Made by a program: the position numbers and the translations under genes
Source of the DNA: Sthenelais limicola
Lineage: Eukaryota; Annelida; Polychaeta; Phyllodocida; Sigalionidae
NCBI GenBank assembly: GCA_942159475.1
Contig: OW804097.1
Coordinates: 36,902,298 to 36,966,297 of the forward strand
Direction of reading: 5' to 3'
DNA: 64,000 nt
Shown here: positions 45,837 to 57,151 of the stretch, piece after piece
How the letters are laid out: each line of letters opens with the position of its first letter
How positions within the stretch are numbered: position 1 is the first letter of the stretch
The notes under the pieces: generated by a model
What the model saw: the letters and a program-made list of their open reading frames with translations, nothing else
The model's database searches: none
What the model was told of the DNA's origin: nothing

Positions 45837-47589
45837 TATATATATCATATATATTTAAAGATATATATTACCAGTGCATATTGATACACTAGCAGTAATA
45901 TTCTCGTAGATGTTAGAGCCATATGTAGGCCTAGATGACAAAGTTATTAATTAATAAATATAATTATTCATGCGTAAGTCGTGTCTCTCCATAGACTCAA
46001 TGGTATAGAAATACATTAAATAAAACCAGGTAATACAGTTAGCATAGCCTACTAATACAATATCTGACCAAATTTAGCCAGACAGCTACCTCCTTTCATC
46101 TTTATGGGAAGACAATATATATTCGGATACTGTAGCAAAGAATAAGTCATTTTGGAGGTAAATAGAACCTATATTATCTGATAGATATAGAGTGGAAAAT
46201 ATGCAAAGATGACCAAATACACAATAACTTGATAGTGTTTGAAACTAACGTTGAGACAAAACGAATATGTGCAGTAGCCCATAATTCAAATAATAATCAT
46301 ACATCATACTGAAAATCTTTGTGCATCATAGGTCAAATTGTGTAAGGAGAGCCTGTCAGATTGGCGCCTGTATGCGCTCACTGTGTTTCTGTTTATTAAT
46401 CATCACCGTAGCGAATCATTCGTGGGTGTTCACCATAATTGTAACTGTATGATTTTCATTCTTTGGGGTGGGAGGGGGGGGCAGGGGGTGGCAGACCTGC
46501 CAAGTTGTGGGGATTCATGAAATGCGGGAGGTTTTCAGTTTTGGTGTCCCAACCCACCACTAGGGGGGTCTTGGGGCATGACCCCCCCCGAATTTTGTTT
46601 CTAAACATATGCTATTTTAATGTATTCTGGTTTTTTTAGTGCAATCAGGATAATGCCTTAACAATAAAAAGTTACAAAAGATCTTTTAATTTTAATGATA
46701 TCCTTGCTCCCTATAAGATATTACAGCTTTAATCAACTTTTATCTGTACGTATATGAATGTCACATACAATTACAATAACTTAAGAAGTAAAACTAGCCT
46801 ATTTATTTAGACATATTAGAAATAAAAAAAAAAGACATTAACTTGCATTGACATTGTTGAGTAGGCCTGCATTAGGCCTATATTTTCTATGGACCATTAT
46901 TTGGAAATATCCTGTGATATAATATGAAAATAAAGTTTAAAATAAACCCTCACTGTGTCTGTGGCACTGGTGAGCGACTTGAGGCTGAGCGACTTGGGGG
47001 TGTCAAAAGTGTCAGTTGTCAACTAGACTCTTTGCCATGAAGTAATTATATCTATATCTCATGCACTTTTATTATTGTTATTTTATATGTACCCCTATGT
47101 ACTCGCAGAGTTGGAATAAAGTAGTTACGGAAATTGCAGTTTATATAAGCAGTGGTCTAAATAAGGAATAAGAAAAGGTTGCCCCACTGGGCAAGCTACT
47201 AACAAAATCATGTTGCCCGCCAGAGTTTCTGGTTGCCCTGAGAAATTTCCAGTTTACTTTCCATATATATTAGATATTCAGAGTTCTGAAAATCTTCGAA
47301 AAATTTAAGGGTTTGTACCACCTGTAGGCCCTATGATGTTCTAAAACTCATTAAAGCTCAATTTTGATGCACAAAAAGAATCAGAAAAAGAATCTTTTCA
47401 ATTTGATGACATTAGGTCCAATAGGGCCTAAATTGTGGAATCTGTGGGATATCATGGGTTTCATTTAAGCTTAGAAATGGCCGATTATGTAAAATATCCT
47501 TAAAATACAGGAATAAAAGTATATTAAATGAACGGTTTAATATAAAATCTGAATCATCAGATCTCTTGCAATGTTGTTTATCAATGCCT
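45837..47589. other. unassigned stretch before the satellite
   Basis: A+T-rich with a poly-G run at about 46470-46490. No gene or repeat recognised. Confidence 0.4.
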
Positions 47590-48999
47590 TTCATTACCCA
47601 AATGAATCATATCTCATGTATGGTAGCCCTATTAATATAACAAATATCTTCACTCTATGATATCACATGTAGTGTGCCCTGAGGGAACACTACCAAACCG
47701 TTCCCTCAGGGCACACTTCCATATGATAGTAAATAATATGTCAGTTTATATTTAATTTGTCTTTATTTACATCCTTAATGTCTTTCATTACCCAAATGAA
47801 TCATATCTCATGTATGATAGCTCTATTAATATAACAAATATCTTCACTCTATGATATCACATGTAGTGTGCCCTGAGGGAACACTACCAAACCGTTCCCT
47901 CAGGGCACACTTTCATAAGATAGTAAATAATATGTCAGTTTATATTTAATTTGTCTTTATTTATATCCTTAATGTCTTTCATCACCCAAATGAATCATAT
48001 CTCATGTATGATAGCCCCATTAATATAACAAATATCATCACTCTATAATATCACATGTAGTGTGCCCTGAGGGAACATTACCAAACCGTTCCCTCAGGGC
48101 ACACTTTCATAAGATAGTAAATAATATGTCAGTTTATATTTAATTTGTCTTTATTTACATCCTTAATGTCTTTCATCACCCAAATGAATCATATCTCATG
48201 TATGATAGCCCCATTAATATAACAAATATCATCACTCTATAATATCACATGTAGTGTGCCCTGAGGGAACATTACCAAACCGTTCCCTCAGGGCACACTT
48301 TCATAAGATAGTAAATAATATGTCAGTTTATATTTAATTTGTCTTTATTTACATCCTTAATGTCTTTCATCACCCAAATGAATCATATCTCATGTATGAT
48401 AGCTCTATTAATATAACAAATATCTTCACTCTATGATATCACATGTAGTGTGCCCTGAGGGAACACTACCAAACCGTTCCCTCAGGGCACACTTCCATAT
48501 GATAGTAAATAATATGTCAGTTTATATTTAATTTGTCTTTATTTACATCCTTAATGTCTTTCATCACCCAAATGAATCATATCTCATGTATGATAGCTCT
48601 ATTAATATAACAAATATCTTCACTCTATAATATCACATGTAGTGTGCCCTGAGGGAACACTACCAAACCGTTCCCTCAGGGCACACTTTCATAAGATAGT
48701 AAATAATATGTCAGTTTATATTTAATTTGTCTTTATTTATATCCTTAATGTCTTTCATCACCCAAATGAATCATATCTCATGTATGATAGCCCCATTAAT
48801 ATAACAAATATCATCACTCTATAATATCACATGTAGTGTGCCCTGAGGGAACATTACCAAACCGTTCCCTCAGGGCACACTTTCATAAGATAGTAAATAA
48901 TATGTCAGTTTATATTTAATTTGTCTTTATTTACATCCTTAATGTCTTTCATTACCCAAATGAATCATATCTCATGTATGGTAGCCCTATTAATATAAC
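47590..48999. repeat. 194-bp satellite array, left block (7 units)
   Basis: Tandem units of 194 bp, each with a perfect hairpin: arms GTGTGCCCTGAGGGAAC and GTTCCCTCAGGGCACAC with an 11-nt loop (first at 47672-47716, then at 194-bp steps). The units are very similar but fall into sub-variants (CTCTATTAAT...ATCTTCAC versus CCCATTAAT...ATCATCAC). The array is interrupted by the 1.44-kb element at 49000. Confidence 0.97.
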
Positions 49000-50439
49000 C
49001 AGAGCTATACATATAGAGTTCGGAACCCAGCCTCTGGTCGCGCTTCTCTCTGCCTCGGGTCACGTGACCACCCTGCGCTACTGTGGCGAGTCTAGTAGGC
49101 AGTATATAGCAATACTTTGTCCAGAGCCCTAGAAATGTTGAAGGCTCCTAGAGCTATAAGCTTTGTTTCTTTGTAGAGATCTAGGCTGGGAAGGAGGGGT
49201 TGAACTGGTTTCAGAATGTTCTATTAATTTCTAAACGCAGTATGACTCAAACTTTGTGTACACTATAAAGTATAACTATTGGCTTTTGGCAAAATATATG
49301 CCAATAATTTGTCCAGTTCCCTAGAAAACTTGAATACTCCTAGAGCTAAAAACTGGGTTTTTTTGTAGGGATATAGGTTGGGTAGGAAGGACTGACTAGT
49401 TTCTGATCTTTATTTTAATTTTCAAATAGTCAGTGTGACCCCTCCAACATGGTGTGCATTTTAGGATTGTGGCACCCACGGCCATCTCAGTACCAATATT
49501 TTGTCCAGTTCCCTAGAAAACTTGAATACTCCCAGAGATAAAATCTGTTTTTCTTTGTAGGGATATAGGCTGGGGAGGAAGGGCTAACTAGTTTTAGATC
49601 TTTCTTTTAATTCTTAAATAGTCAGTGTGACCCCCGCAACATGGTGTATATTTTAGGATTTTCAATGAAATGACAATCAGTGTTGTAGCTTTTCGATTTC
49701 TTAACAGAACAGAACATAGAGTAAAGTTAAAGTATAAATAATATGTATAACACCTCCCATGCAGCTTGGGGTCGGGTGGAAAGGTGTAATAGCCCGACTC
49801 AACACCTACATGTTGATGATAGGTGCGCTGAGCGAAATCAGTCAGTATAGTCATATAGAAAAGCTGGGGCGTTTTGACGGGTCCGTTTTCGTGTGGGGAC
49901 GTTTTGACTGGATGTATAGCTCTGCTGCTGCTCTCAACACAAGAAACTAGGAGATGCTATTACATGATGCAAGAATTAGGTCTAGTACGCCCAGGGTTAG
50001 TTTTAAGATTAGTAGCGTTGGGAAATTATGCCCAACGATAGTGCTACAAAGAATACTGGTGTTTGGAAAAAGGGGTACTTTTTCAGCTCAAAATCCGCGG
50101 CAAAGGGTTTGTTTTCTGATAGGTATACCAAGTAGATGTCCTAGTAATTCCACATGAATGCGGGGGCCGGGGCTATGAATTAGTAACATGTGAAAATGTC
50201 ACAACAGTCAGAAGGCTAAGGCCGATGGCACTTATGAATAAAGTTGTCGCGGCAGAGCGCGGCAAGTATTTCTCTCCTTCTGCATATGAGAGTTCTACCG
50301 TCGCACAAAAACGTCAGTAGGGGCGCTACTGTCGGCACTAGTAGCGCCACCAAACAGGCTAAGCATAACTAATATACCCGAGATACAGTGCTCAAACACT
50401 TATGTACTACGGCTTCGTAACTCTGTATGTATAGCTCTG
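49000..50439. mobile_element. 1.44-kb CAG-ended element nested in the satellite
   Basis: The left end CAGAGCTATACATATAGAG and the right end CTCTGTATGTATAGCTCTG are inverted repeats with one mismatch. The satellite word ATATAAC is duplicated at both edges (48993-48999 and 50440-50446), a 7-bp target duplication confirmed by the uninterrupted sequence in other units. The left half contains three diverged subrepeats of roughly 190 bp (about 49108, 49303 and 49490), each with TTTGTCCAG..CCCTAGAAA and TTTGTAG.GAT.TAGGCTGGG. No transposase frame, so non-autonomous. Confidence 0.9.
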
Positions 50440-52308
50440 ATATAACAAATATCTTCACTCTATGATATCACATGTAGTGTGCCCTGAGGGAACACTACCA
50501 AACCGTTCCCTCAGGGCACACTTCCATATGATAGTAAATAATATGTCAGTTTATATTTAATTTGTCTTTATTTACATCCTTAATGTCTTTCATCACCCAA
50601 ATGAATCATATCTCATGTATGATAGCTCTATTAATATAACAAATATCTTCACTCTATAATATCACATGTAGTGTGCCCTGAGGGAACACTACCAAACCGT
50701 TCCCTCAGGGCACACTTTCATGAGATAGTAAATAATATGTCAGTTTATATTTAATTTGTCTTTATTTATATCCTTAATGTCTTTCATTACCCAAATGAAT
50801 CATATCTCATGTATGATAGCTCTATTAATATAACAAATATCTTCACTCTATAATATCACATGTAGTGTGCCCTGAGGGAACACTACCAAACCGTTCCCTC
50901 AGGGCACACTTTCATAAGATAGTAAATAATATGTCAGTTTATATTTAATTTGTCTTTATTTACATCCTTAATGTCTTTCATTACCCAAATGAATCATATC
51001 TCATGTATGATAGCTCTATTAATATAACAAATATCTTCACTCTATAATATCACATGTAGTGTGCCCTGAGGGAACACTACCAAACCGTTCCTTCAGGGCA
51101 CACTTTCATAAGGTAGTAAATAATATGTCAGTTTATATTTAATTTGTCTTTATTTACATCCTTAATGTCTTTCATTACCCAAATGAATCATATCTCATGT
51201 ATGATAGCTCTATTAATATAACAAATATCTTCACTCTATAATATCACATGTAGTGTGCCCTGAGGGAACACTACCAAACCGTTCCCTCAGGGCACACTTT
51301 CTTAAGATAGTAAATAATATGTCAGTTTATATTTAATTTGTCTTTATTTACATCCTTAATGTCTTTCATTACCCAAATGAATCATATCTCATGTATGATA
51401 GCCCTATTAATATAACAAATATCATCACTCTATAATATCACATGTAGTGTGCCCTGAGGGAACACTACCAAACCGTTCCCTCAGGGCACACTTTCATAAG
51501 ATAGTAAATGATATGTCAGTTTATATTCAATTTGTCTTTATTTACATCCTTAATGTCTTTCATCACCCAAATGAATCATATCTCATGTATGATAGCCCCA
51601 TTAATGTAACAAATATCATCACTCTATAATATCACATGTAGTGTGCCCTGAGGGAACACTACCAAACCGTTCCCTCAGGGCACACTTTCATAAGATAGTA
51701 AATAATATGTCAGTTTATATTTAATTTGTCTTTATTTACATCCTTAATGTCTTTCATTACCCAAATGAATCATATCTCATGTATGATAGCCCTATTAATA
51801 TAACAAATATCATCACTCTATAATATCACATGTAGTGTGCCCTGAGGGAACACTACCAAACCGTTCCCTCAGGGCACACTTTCATAAGATAGTAAATGAT
51901 ATGTCAGTTTATATTCAATTTGTCTTTATTTACATCCTTAATGTCTTTCATCACCCAAATGAATCATATCTCATGTATGATAGCCCCAGTAATGTAACAA
52001 ATATCATCACTCTATTATATCACATGTAGTGTGCCCTGAGGGAACATTACCAAACCGTTCCCTCAGGGCACACTTTCATAAGATAGTAAATGATATGTCA
52101 GTTTATATTCAATTTGTCTTTATTTACATCCTTAATGTCTTTCATCACCCAAATGAATCATATCTCATGTATGATAGCCCCATTAATGTAACAAATATCA
52201 TCACTCTATAATATCACATGTAGTGTGCCCTGAGGGAATACTACCAAACCGTTCCCTCAGGGCACACTTTCATAAGGTAGTAAATAATATGTCAGTTTAT
52301 ATTTAATT
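50440..52308. repeat. 194-bp satellite array, right block (10 units)
   Basis: Ten further units of the same satellite. Repeated 60-64-codon frames starting MCPEGTLPNRS arise because the hairpin is open in one frame; they are not genes. The right block ends at about 52308. Confidence 0.97.
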
Positions 52309-52500
52309 CAACAGTACCAAACAGTTCCCTCAGGGCACACTTTCGTAGGATAATAAATAATATAATAATTGCATACTCCTTTAAGTGACAAATGAATTTG
52401 CATAGGCCCATTAAAATAATAAATTTAACCAATATAGTCCCGCATATTGTACTTGGAATAGTAACAAATTGTTCCCTCAGGGCACACATCCATATGAATG
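52309..52500. repeat. degenerate satellite remnants
   Basis: Two half-hairpins (CCAAACAGTTCCCTCAGGGC at 52317 and AACAAATTGTTCCCTCAGGG at 52467) with altered spacing. They look like older, decayed units at the array edge. Confidence 0.85.
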
Positions 52501-52646
52501 AAGAACTGGCCACCTTTTATTTAATCACTCCTTATCATTAATCCTTGGAGCTCTTTTTAGATAACAAATATATACAACCCCTAATTATTGATGCCAATCA
52601 ACCTGCTTTCCTCCTAACCTAACTTGATCTACCATTCTCCCTACAG

Positions 52647-53507
52647 AGTTCTTTGCGAGGTTTCACCTTGGATTCGGTCAGCCGAAGTGAGCGGCGCCGT
52701 CGCCGATCTGCTGCCATTGAGAAGCAAGGTAAGAGCACGTTATTTTTACTTAGTCACATAAATAAATTAATTCCATGTAACTCCTGATATGTTGGTATTT
52801 TTTATCAATTACCCTCATGTCACAGTATAACTTTGCAACCATCATGCAAATTATTTCTCTTTCTGTAATCACAGTATTCCCATCATTGCTATTGCTAAAT
52901 AGCAAATTGGTTATCAAATTGGGTGCTTTACATGGTATGGAAAACAGGGTTCATATTTGGGTGTGCAATATCCACCCATCATCAATGTACATAACTGGTG
53001 GTCTAATCATAATAAATTTGTGTAATCATGCTTCTCTTTCTAGGTCACTTAAGGGAACTCTTGGTAAATGTACTGTTTATGTGTTACAAATGCTTCTTAA
53101 ACTAAACACCTGTGTCCATTTAGAGTGCACTTGCTTATACTATGTTATTCCACTTATTTCATAACTGAAGTGGTGGTCCTGCTTTATTCCTTGTATCACT
53201 TTTTCTTTGTATCATTACCTAATCCTATAGGCCTACAAAGCACATGTGTCCAAATCAGCTTCTATAGGTTTTAATCAGTGTAAAATTCTCATGGAATTTC
53301 GCTGAAGACAAAAATCCGATCCTTGTGTATTTTTGGTCACACTGGTTATGGTGTTTTTGTTACTAAAATGTTTTTGTTAATAAAATGGCCACGGCTTCCA
53401 GCCATTCTGATATGCGTCTTTACATCTATACTCATTGGTTGGTCCTAAAAATAATAACTCTCTTTCTCTCATATGGATTGGGCCTTGATATGACCATGAA
53501 GTGCCTT

Positions 53508-53548
<41 letters not shown>

Positions 53549-56500
53549 ATCTTCTTTCTTTAGTAAATGTCTAATTAAATAATTTGAAATATCAGTTTGG
53601 TTCATACTCATTTTTGCAATGTTATATGGTAACAGAAAAAAATATAGTTTAACAGTGTCTCTATACAATTGAATGGAAAGTGACATTTGCTAACCTCCTT
53701 ATGATGTTACCTACCCCTATTCATATTCAACCTCCGTTTTTTTCCAGCTGCTGAACCTCCCCTGAAGAGGGGCAAATGTAAGTATCTATGTCATTCTTTA
53801 AAGTCATTTGTTGTCTTCTTTTGCTATGAGGCGATAAGGCCCTTTCATCTTCTGACCCAATGATGCTCTTCACTTGGTAGCACTATCTCTTTTCAATTTT
53901 TGTTGTGCTCTGGTGCATTTTAACTTTCACCCATATATAAGGGCCAACTAAATTCATTCATCAATTTTTGTTGTGCTCTGGTGCATTTCAACATACTTTC
54001 ACCCATTGCTACATATATATGGGCCAACTAAATTCATTCATCATATTTTACTTTACATAACAATCTTTCCAGGTTCCAAGACGGTCGTAACCTCTGCCAT
54101 GGTGCACCATCAGCCCCGTGGAACATCCTCATCGGCGACGCCTGGCAGTGAACCATCCTCATCCTCATCGGCGACGCGTGGCAGTGAACCATCCTCATCC
54201 TCATCGGCGACGCCTGGCAGTGAACCATCCTCATCCGCATCGGCGACGCCTGGCAGTGAACCATCCTCATCCTCATCGGCGATGCCTGGCAGTGAACCAT
54301 CCTCATCCGCATCGGCGACGCCTGGCAGTGAAACATCCTCATCCTCATCGGCGACACCTGGCAGTGAAACATCCTCATCCGCATCGGCGACGCCTGGCAG
54401 TGAACCATCCTCATCCTCATCGGCTGCCTCTACCAGCACTATTGGTAACTATGAAGCTGTGCTTCTTTTACAGATTATCAAATTGACATTACCTACATAC
54501 ATAATGTCTAAATATTAGTGCAATTCAGATTTACCATATTTTTTTATAAACTTATGTGGAATATGATTCAAATAGCATATATTAAAACATATATAAACAC
54601 AGAACAGGGGGCTCAGGACCTTATTGAATGTTAGAGAGCATGTCTCAAATTTTGATCTTCATATGAAATGTGAACTGTGAAATGTGAACCCCCTATAGGA
54701 CTTAGAAGGCAGAGTAGAATATTGGCTTTTACATTTAAGGTGGGCACTTTTGTGGAGAGAAGGATAAATATGAATATCAGGGGGAATATGGGGAGGAGAG
54801 TTGAGCCCTACAAGTGGAAGAAAGATAATACTTCCCGGTCCTGCTTAGCAAAAGCCAGTGCTGCATGGAACGATCTACCTCTTGTACTTAGAAATATTAT
54901 GGACCTTGCAGACTTCAAAAACAAGATAAAATGCTGAAGAGTAGTTTGACTCCTAAGCAAACCACCAGGTGGCAGCATAAAATGTGTATAAGAAAGTTGA
55001 TGCTGTGATTATATATATATAGGATTTTTATTCTGAACAGACAAAATATTACAATCAGAAAAGAATATACCATCTGCAAGTCAAGTGACATGCAGGTCTT
55101 CCAGGCAAATCTCGCTTGTTGAACATATATTATATTTACCCAGTATTGGAAAATAAGTGTTCGGTGGTCAGTTTGGTGGTCATTAAACGATAGGGGGAGC
55201 CTCTGACTGAGTGATTGTCAATCTGGCTGATTGAGCGCCACAGAGTCTTGGAGTATTTGTACGATATCTATTAATTCTTAAATTGTCAATTGTCTTATTA
55301 CTACATTTTTTTTTATAAAATTTCTGATATGCTATTATCATATATCTGATAAAATGCTATCAATAAACAAACAAACAAATATTCACAACTTGGCCTATTT
55401 CATTTACCAGATATCACCAATTGGCGCACTATTTCCTCGTTGGAGGAACTCTCCAAGAGTGGTGAATATTTTCCCTTTATATCTTATTTGTCAACACTTA
55501 TGATACTAACTAACCAAACAATTTGATCTGGTGTTTAAAAGCAAGCATAATACATAATTAGAATAACAAATAATAATTAAAATGCCCATTCAAACACTTT
55601 GCGAATTGTTTTTCATTAAATTAAAAATGTACCACAAAAATAGAGCAACACATTACTCTGATGCCCTTTGTACTCCTATTTTGTTCTTTCCTCTAGCAAC
55701 AACATTAATTAAAATTTTTGCATTTATTCAATTTAAGTCCTGCGAATGGTCCCTGCCATCTATACAGATGGCTCTAATGCCAAACGGCAATTGCGGGACA
55801 GGGTTGATCGCTCTTCCCTCCATGTGATCCACGGATCTGAATTGATCCGTAGGGTCCAAGGACGGGAGGAAGAGCGATCAACCTCTGTCCTTGCAGAATA
55901 CCTGGGACTGAGTAAGAGCAGTGGTATGTATGCATTTGCAATATAGTTAAATTTTCCGCATCTATATTAATGCACACATAGACTAAACAATCACATATTT
56001 CAATTCTTCCCCTTCAATCAGCTTGATAAATCACAAGAATTATGTGTGTTGCACATGGCTAATAAAATCAAAAGGTCAGTGAACCATGTATGGAACACAT
56101 CACCATATTTGACTTTTTTTCTTAAGTGTAACATGGAGTCAGCCTATTCCAATTCTGTCTTTCAGTTGGGACCAATGGGGAATCCCGGAAAGAGCTGGAG
56201 CGGCTGGTGGGCCTGATACCCCATGCCAAATGTAAAAGGCCCAAACTTTCCCGGTCTCCCTTCACTTACTTATGTGAAAGTTAGTCATCCATTTTCATTT
56301 ATACTTTTAATTGACTTACATATTTCTGAATTATGTCTGGCTGGTGCAAGTGCCAATTAACCAATTAAAGTATTACATTTTACTCTACTCCTTTTTTGTG
56401 ATTTGCAATTATAACATACAATGTTCCGAATATTGAAAGCAATGACTTATATATAACTTGTAAGAAGATGCATTAAACTGTATTGCAGGAGAGGTTGAGG

Positions 56501-57151
56501 CTTTGGGTAAAGCCCTTGGGCGGGTGGCCGCAGACACCCTCACGGATGACAAGGTGGCCATCCCAGGGGCTTTGCCAGCAGCAAGGCAGGCTGCAATCAA
56601 CCAGTTCCGGTGAGTTTCATTTATTTTGTATCAAGTGTGATAATATTGATTATTCTTGGTGAATTTTCAAAAAATGATTTGGAGGTTCTTATTTCTTTTG
56701 GTCCTCAATTGTTGATGAAAGTCACTTTGATGTTTGACATTATAATGTTCAGTACATTATCTAAGTAGTTATTGCATTTCAATCACTGTCGATCTGTATG
56801 GGGAATCAATTTCATGTGCTAATATGCTAATAAACTTATTTTAAATGAAGCAAATGCCTATTTGATGGTCAATATGATTTTGTTATTAACTTTATAAAAA
56901 TGGCACACATACTATATTCTGACTATGCATGTCATGAATTAAATATATATAAACTTGTATATCTGCACTGTATGTTAAAGTGTAATTGTGTGGTTGTCAT
57001 TAAACTTTAGTTATTTCTTTTTAGGGCGATTACTGGAAATATCCGGGAGTTGGTGGCCTCCCAGCAAGATTTTGAACAGGCTACCCATGGGGGCAAAGCC
57101 CTTTTGCTATCGGCCCTCTCCATTATAGAGGGGTTCGTGCCAGCAGAGTAA
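52647..57151 (+). CDS. multi-exon gene of unknown function, Ser-Pro-Glu repeat protein
   Basis: Candidate exons: 52647-52728, 53748-53777, 54073-54444, 55411-55461, 55738-55923, 56166-56206 (or -56231), 56494 (or 56489)-56609 and 57025-57151, ending in TAA. Introns are GT-AG and phases agree. The product starts with a basic stretch (SERRRRRSAAIEK, PPLKRGK) resembling a nuclear localisation signal. Eight 12-residue repeats of the type SSSSSATPGSEP follow. Then come a charged helical part (KRQLRDRVDRSS, GREEERSTSVLAEYLGLS) and a C-terminal helical part (EALGKALGRVAADTL ... ALPAARQAAINQFRAITG). Joining 56231 to 56489 makes TGA at the junction. Joining 56206 to 56494 stays open (RKELERL|VEALGKALG) and is preferred. 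No start codon lies in the first exon. I do not recognise the family. Confidence 0.6.
53505..53550. repeat. TCTG / TC microsatellite
   Basis: (TCTG)n followed by (TC)n, in the first intron of the unknown gene. Confidence 0.95.
54655..55020 (+). mobile_element. non-LTR retrotransposon 3' end fragment
   Basis: The frame ending at 54937 reads as the terminal tail of a non-LTR reverse transcriptase ORF (NTSRSCLAKASAAWNDLP then LADFKNKIKC and stop; the WN-x-LP and FK motifs are typical). A short 3' UTR and a TA microsatellite (55009-55021) follow. It lies in an intron of the unknown gene, in the same orientation. No catalytic domain remains. Confidence 0.75.
54962..54976 (+). promoter_or_regulatory. 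CTCF-like motif 4
   Basis: CCACCAGGTGGCAGC fits CCASYAGRKGGCRSY at all 15 positions. It lies within the retrotransposon 3' region. Confidence 0.45.
55802..55883. repeat. nested inverted repeat inside a coding exon
   Basis: Perfect outer arms GGTTGATCGCTCTTCC (55802-55817) and GGAAGAGCGATCAACC (55868-55883), and perfect inner arms ACGGATC (55831-55837) and GATCCGT (55844-55850) around TGAATT. With partial pairing beyond the outer arms (GGGACAG / CTGTCC) the fold spans about 95 bp. Confidence 0.92.

Noticed and set aside
51447..52211. Repeated 60-64-residue proteins starting MCPEGTLPNRS
   Set aside because: They are the satellite unit read in one frame; their length tracks the unit, and they have no coding context.
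54034..54439. Minus-strand and alternative frames over the Ser-rich repeat
   Set aside because: They mirror the 36-bp coding repeat. The plus-strand frame is the one that fits the splice phases.
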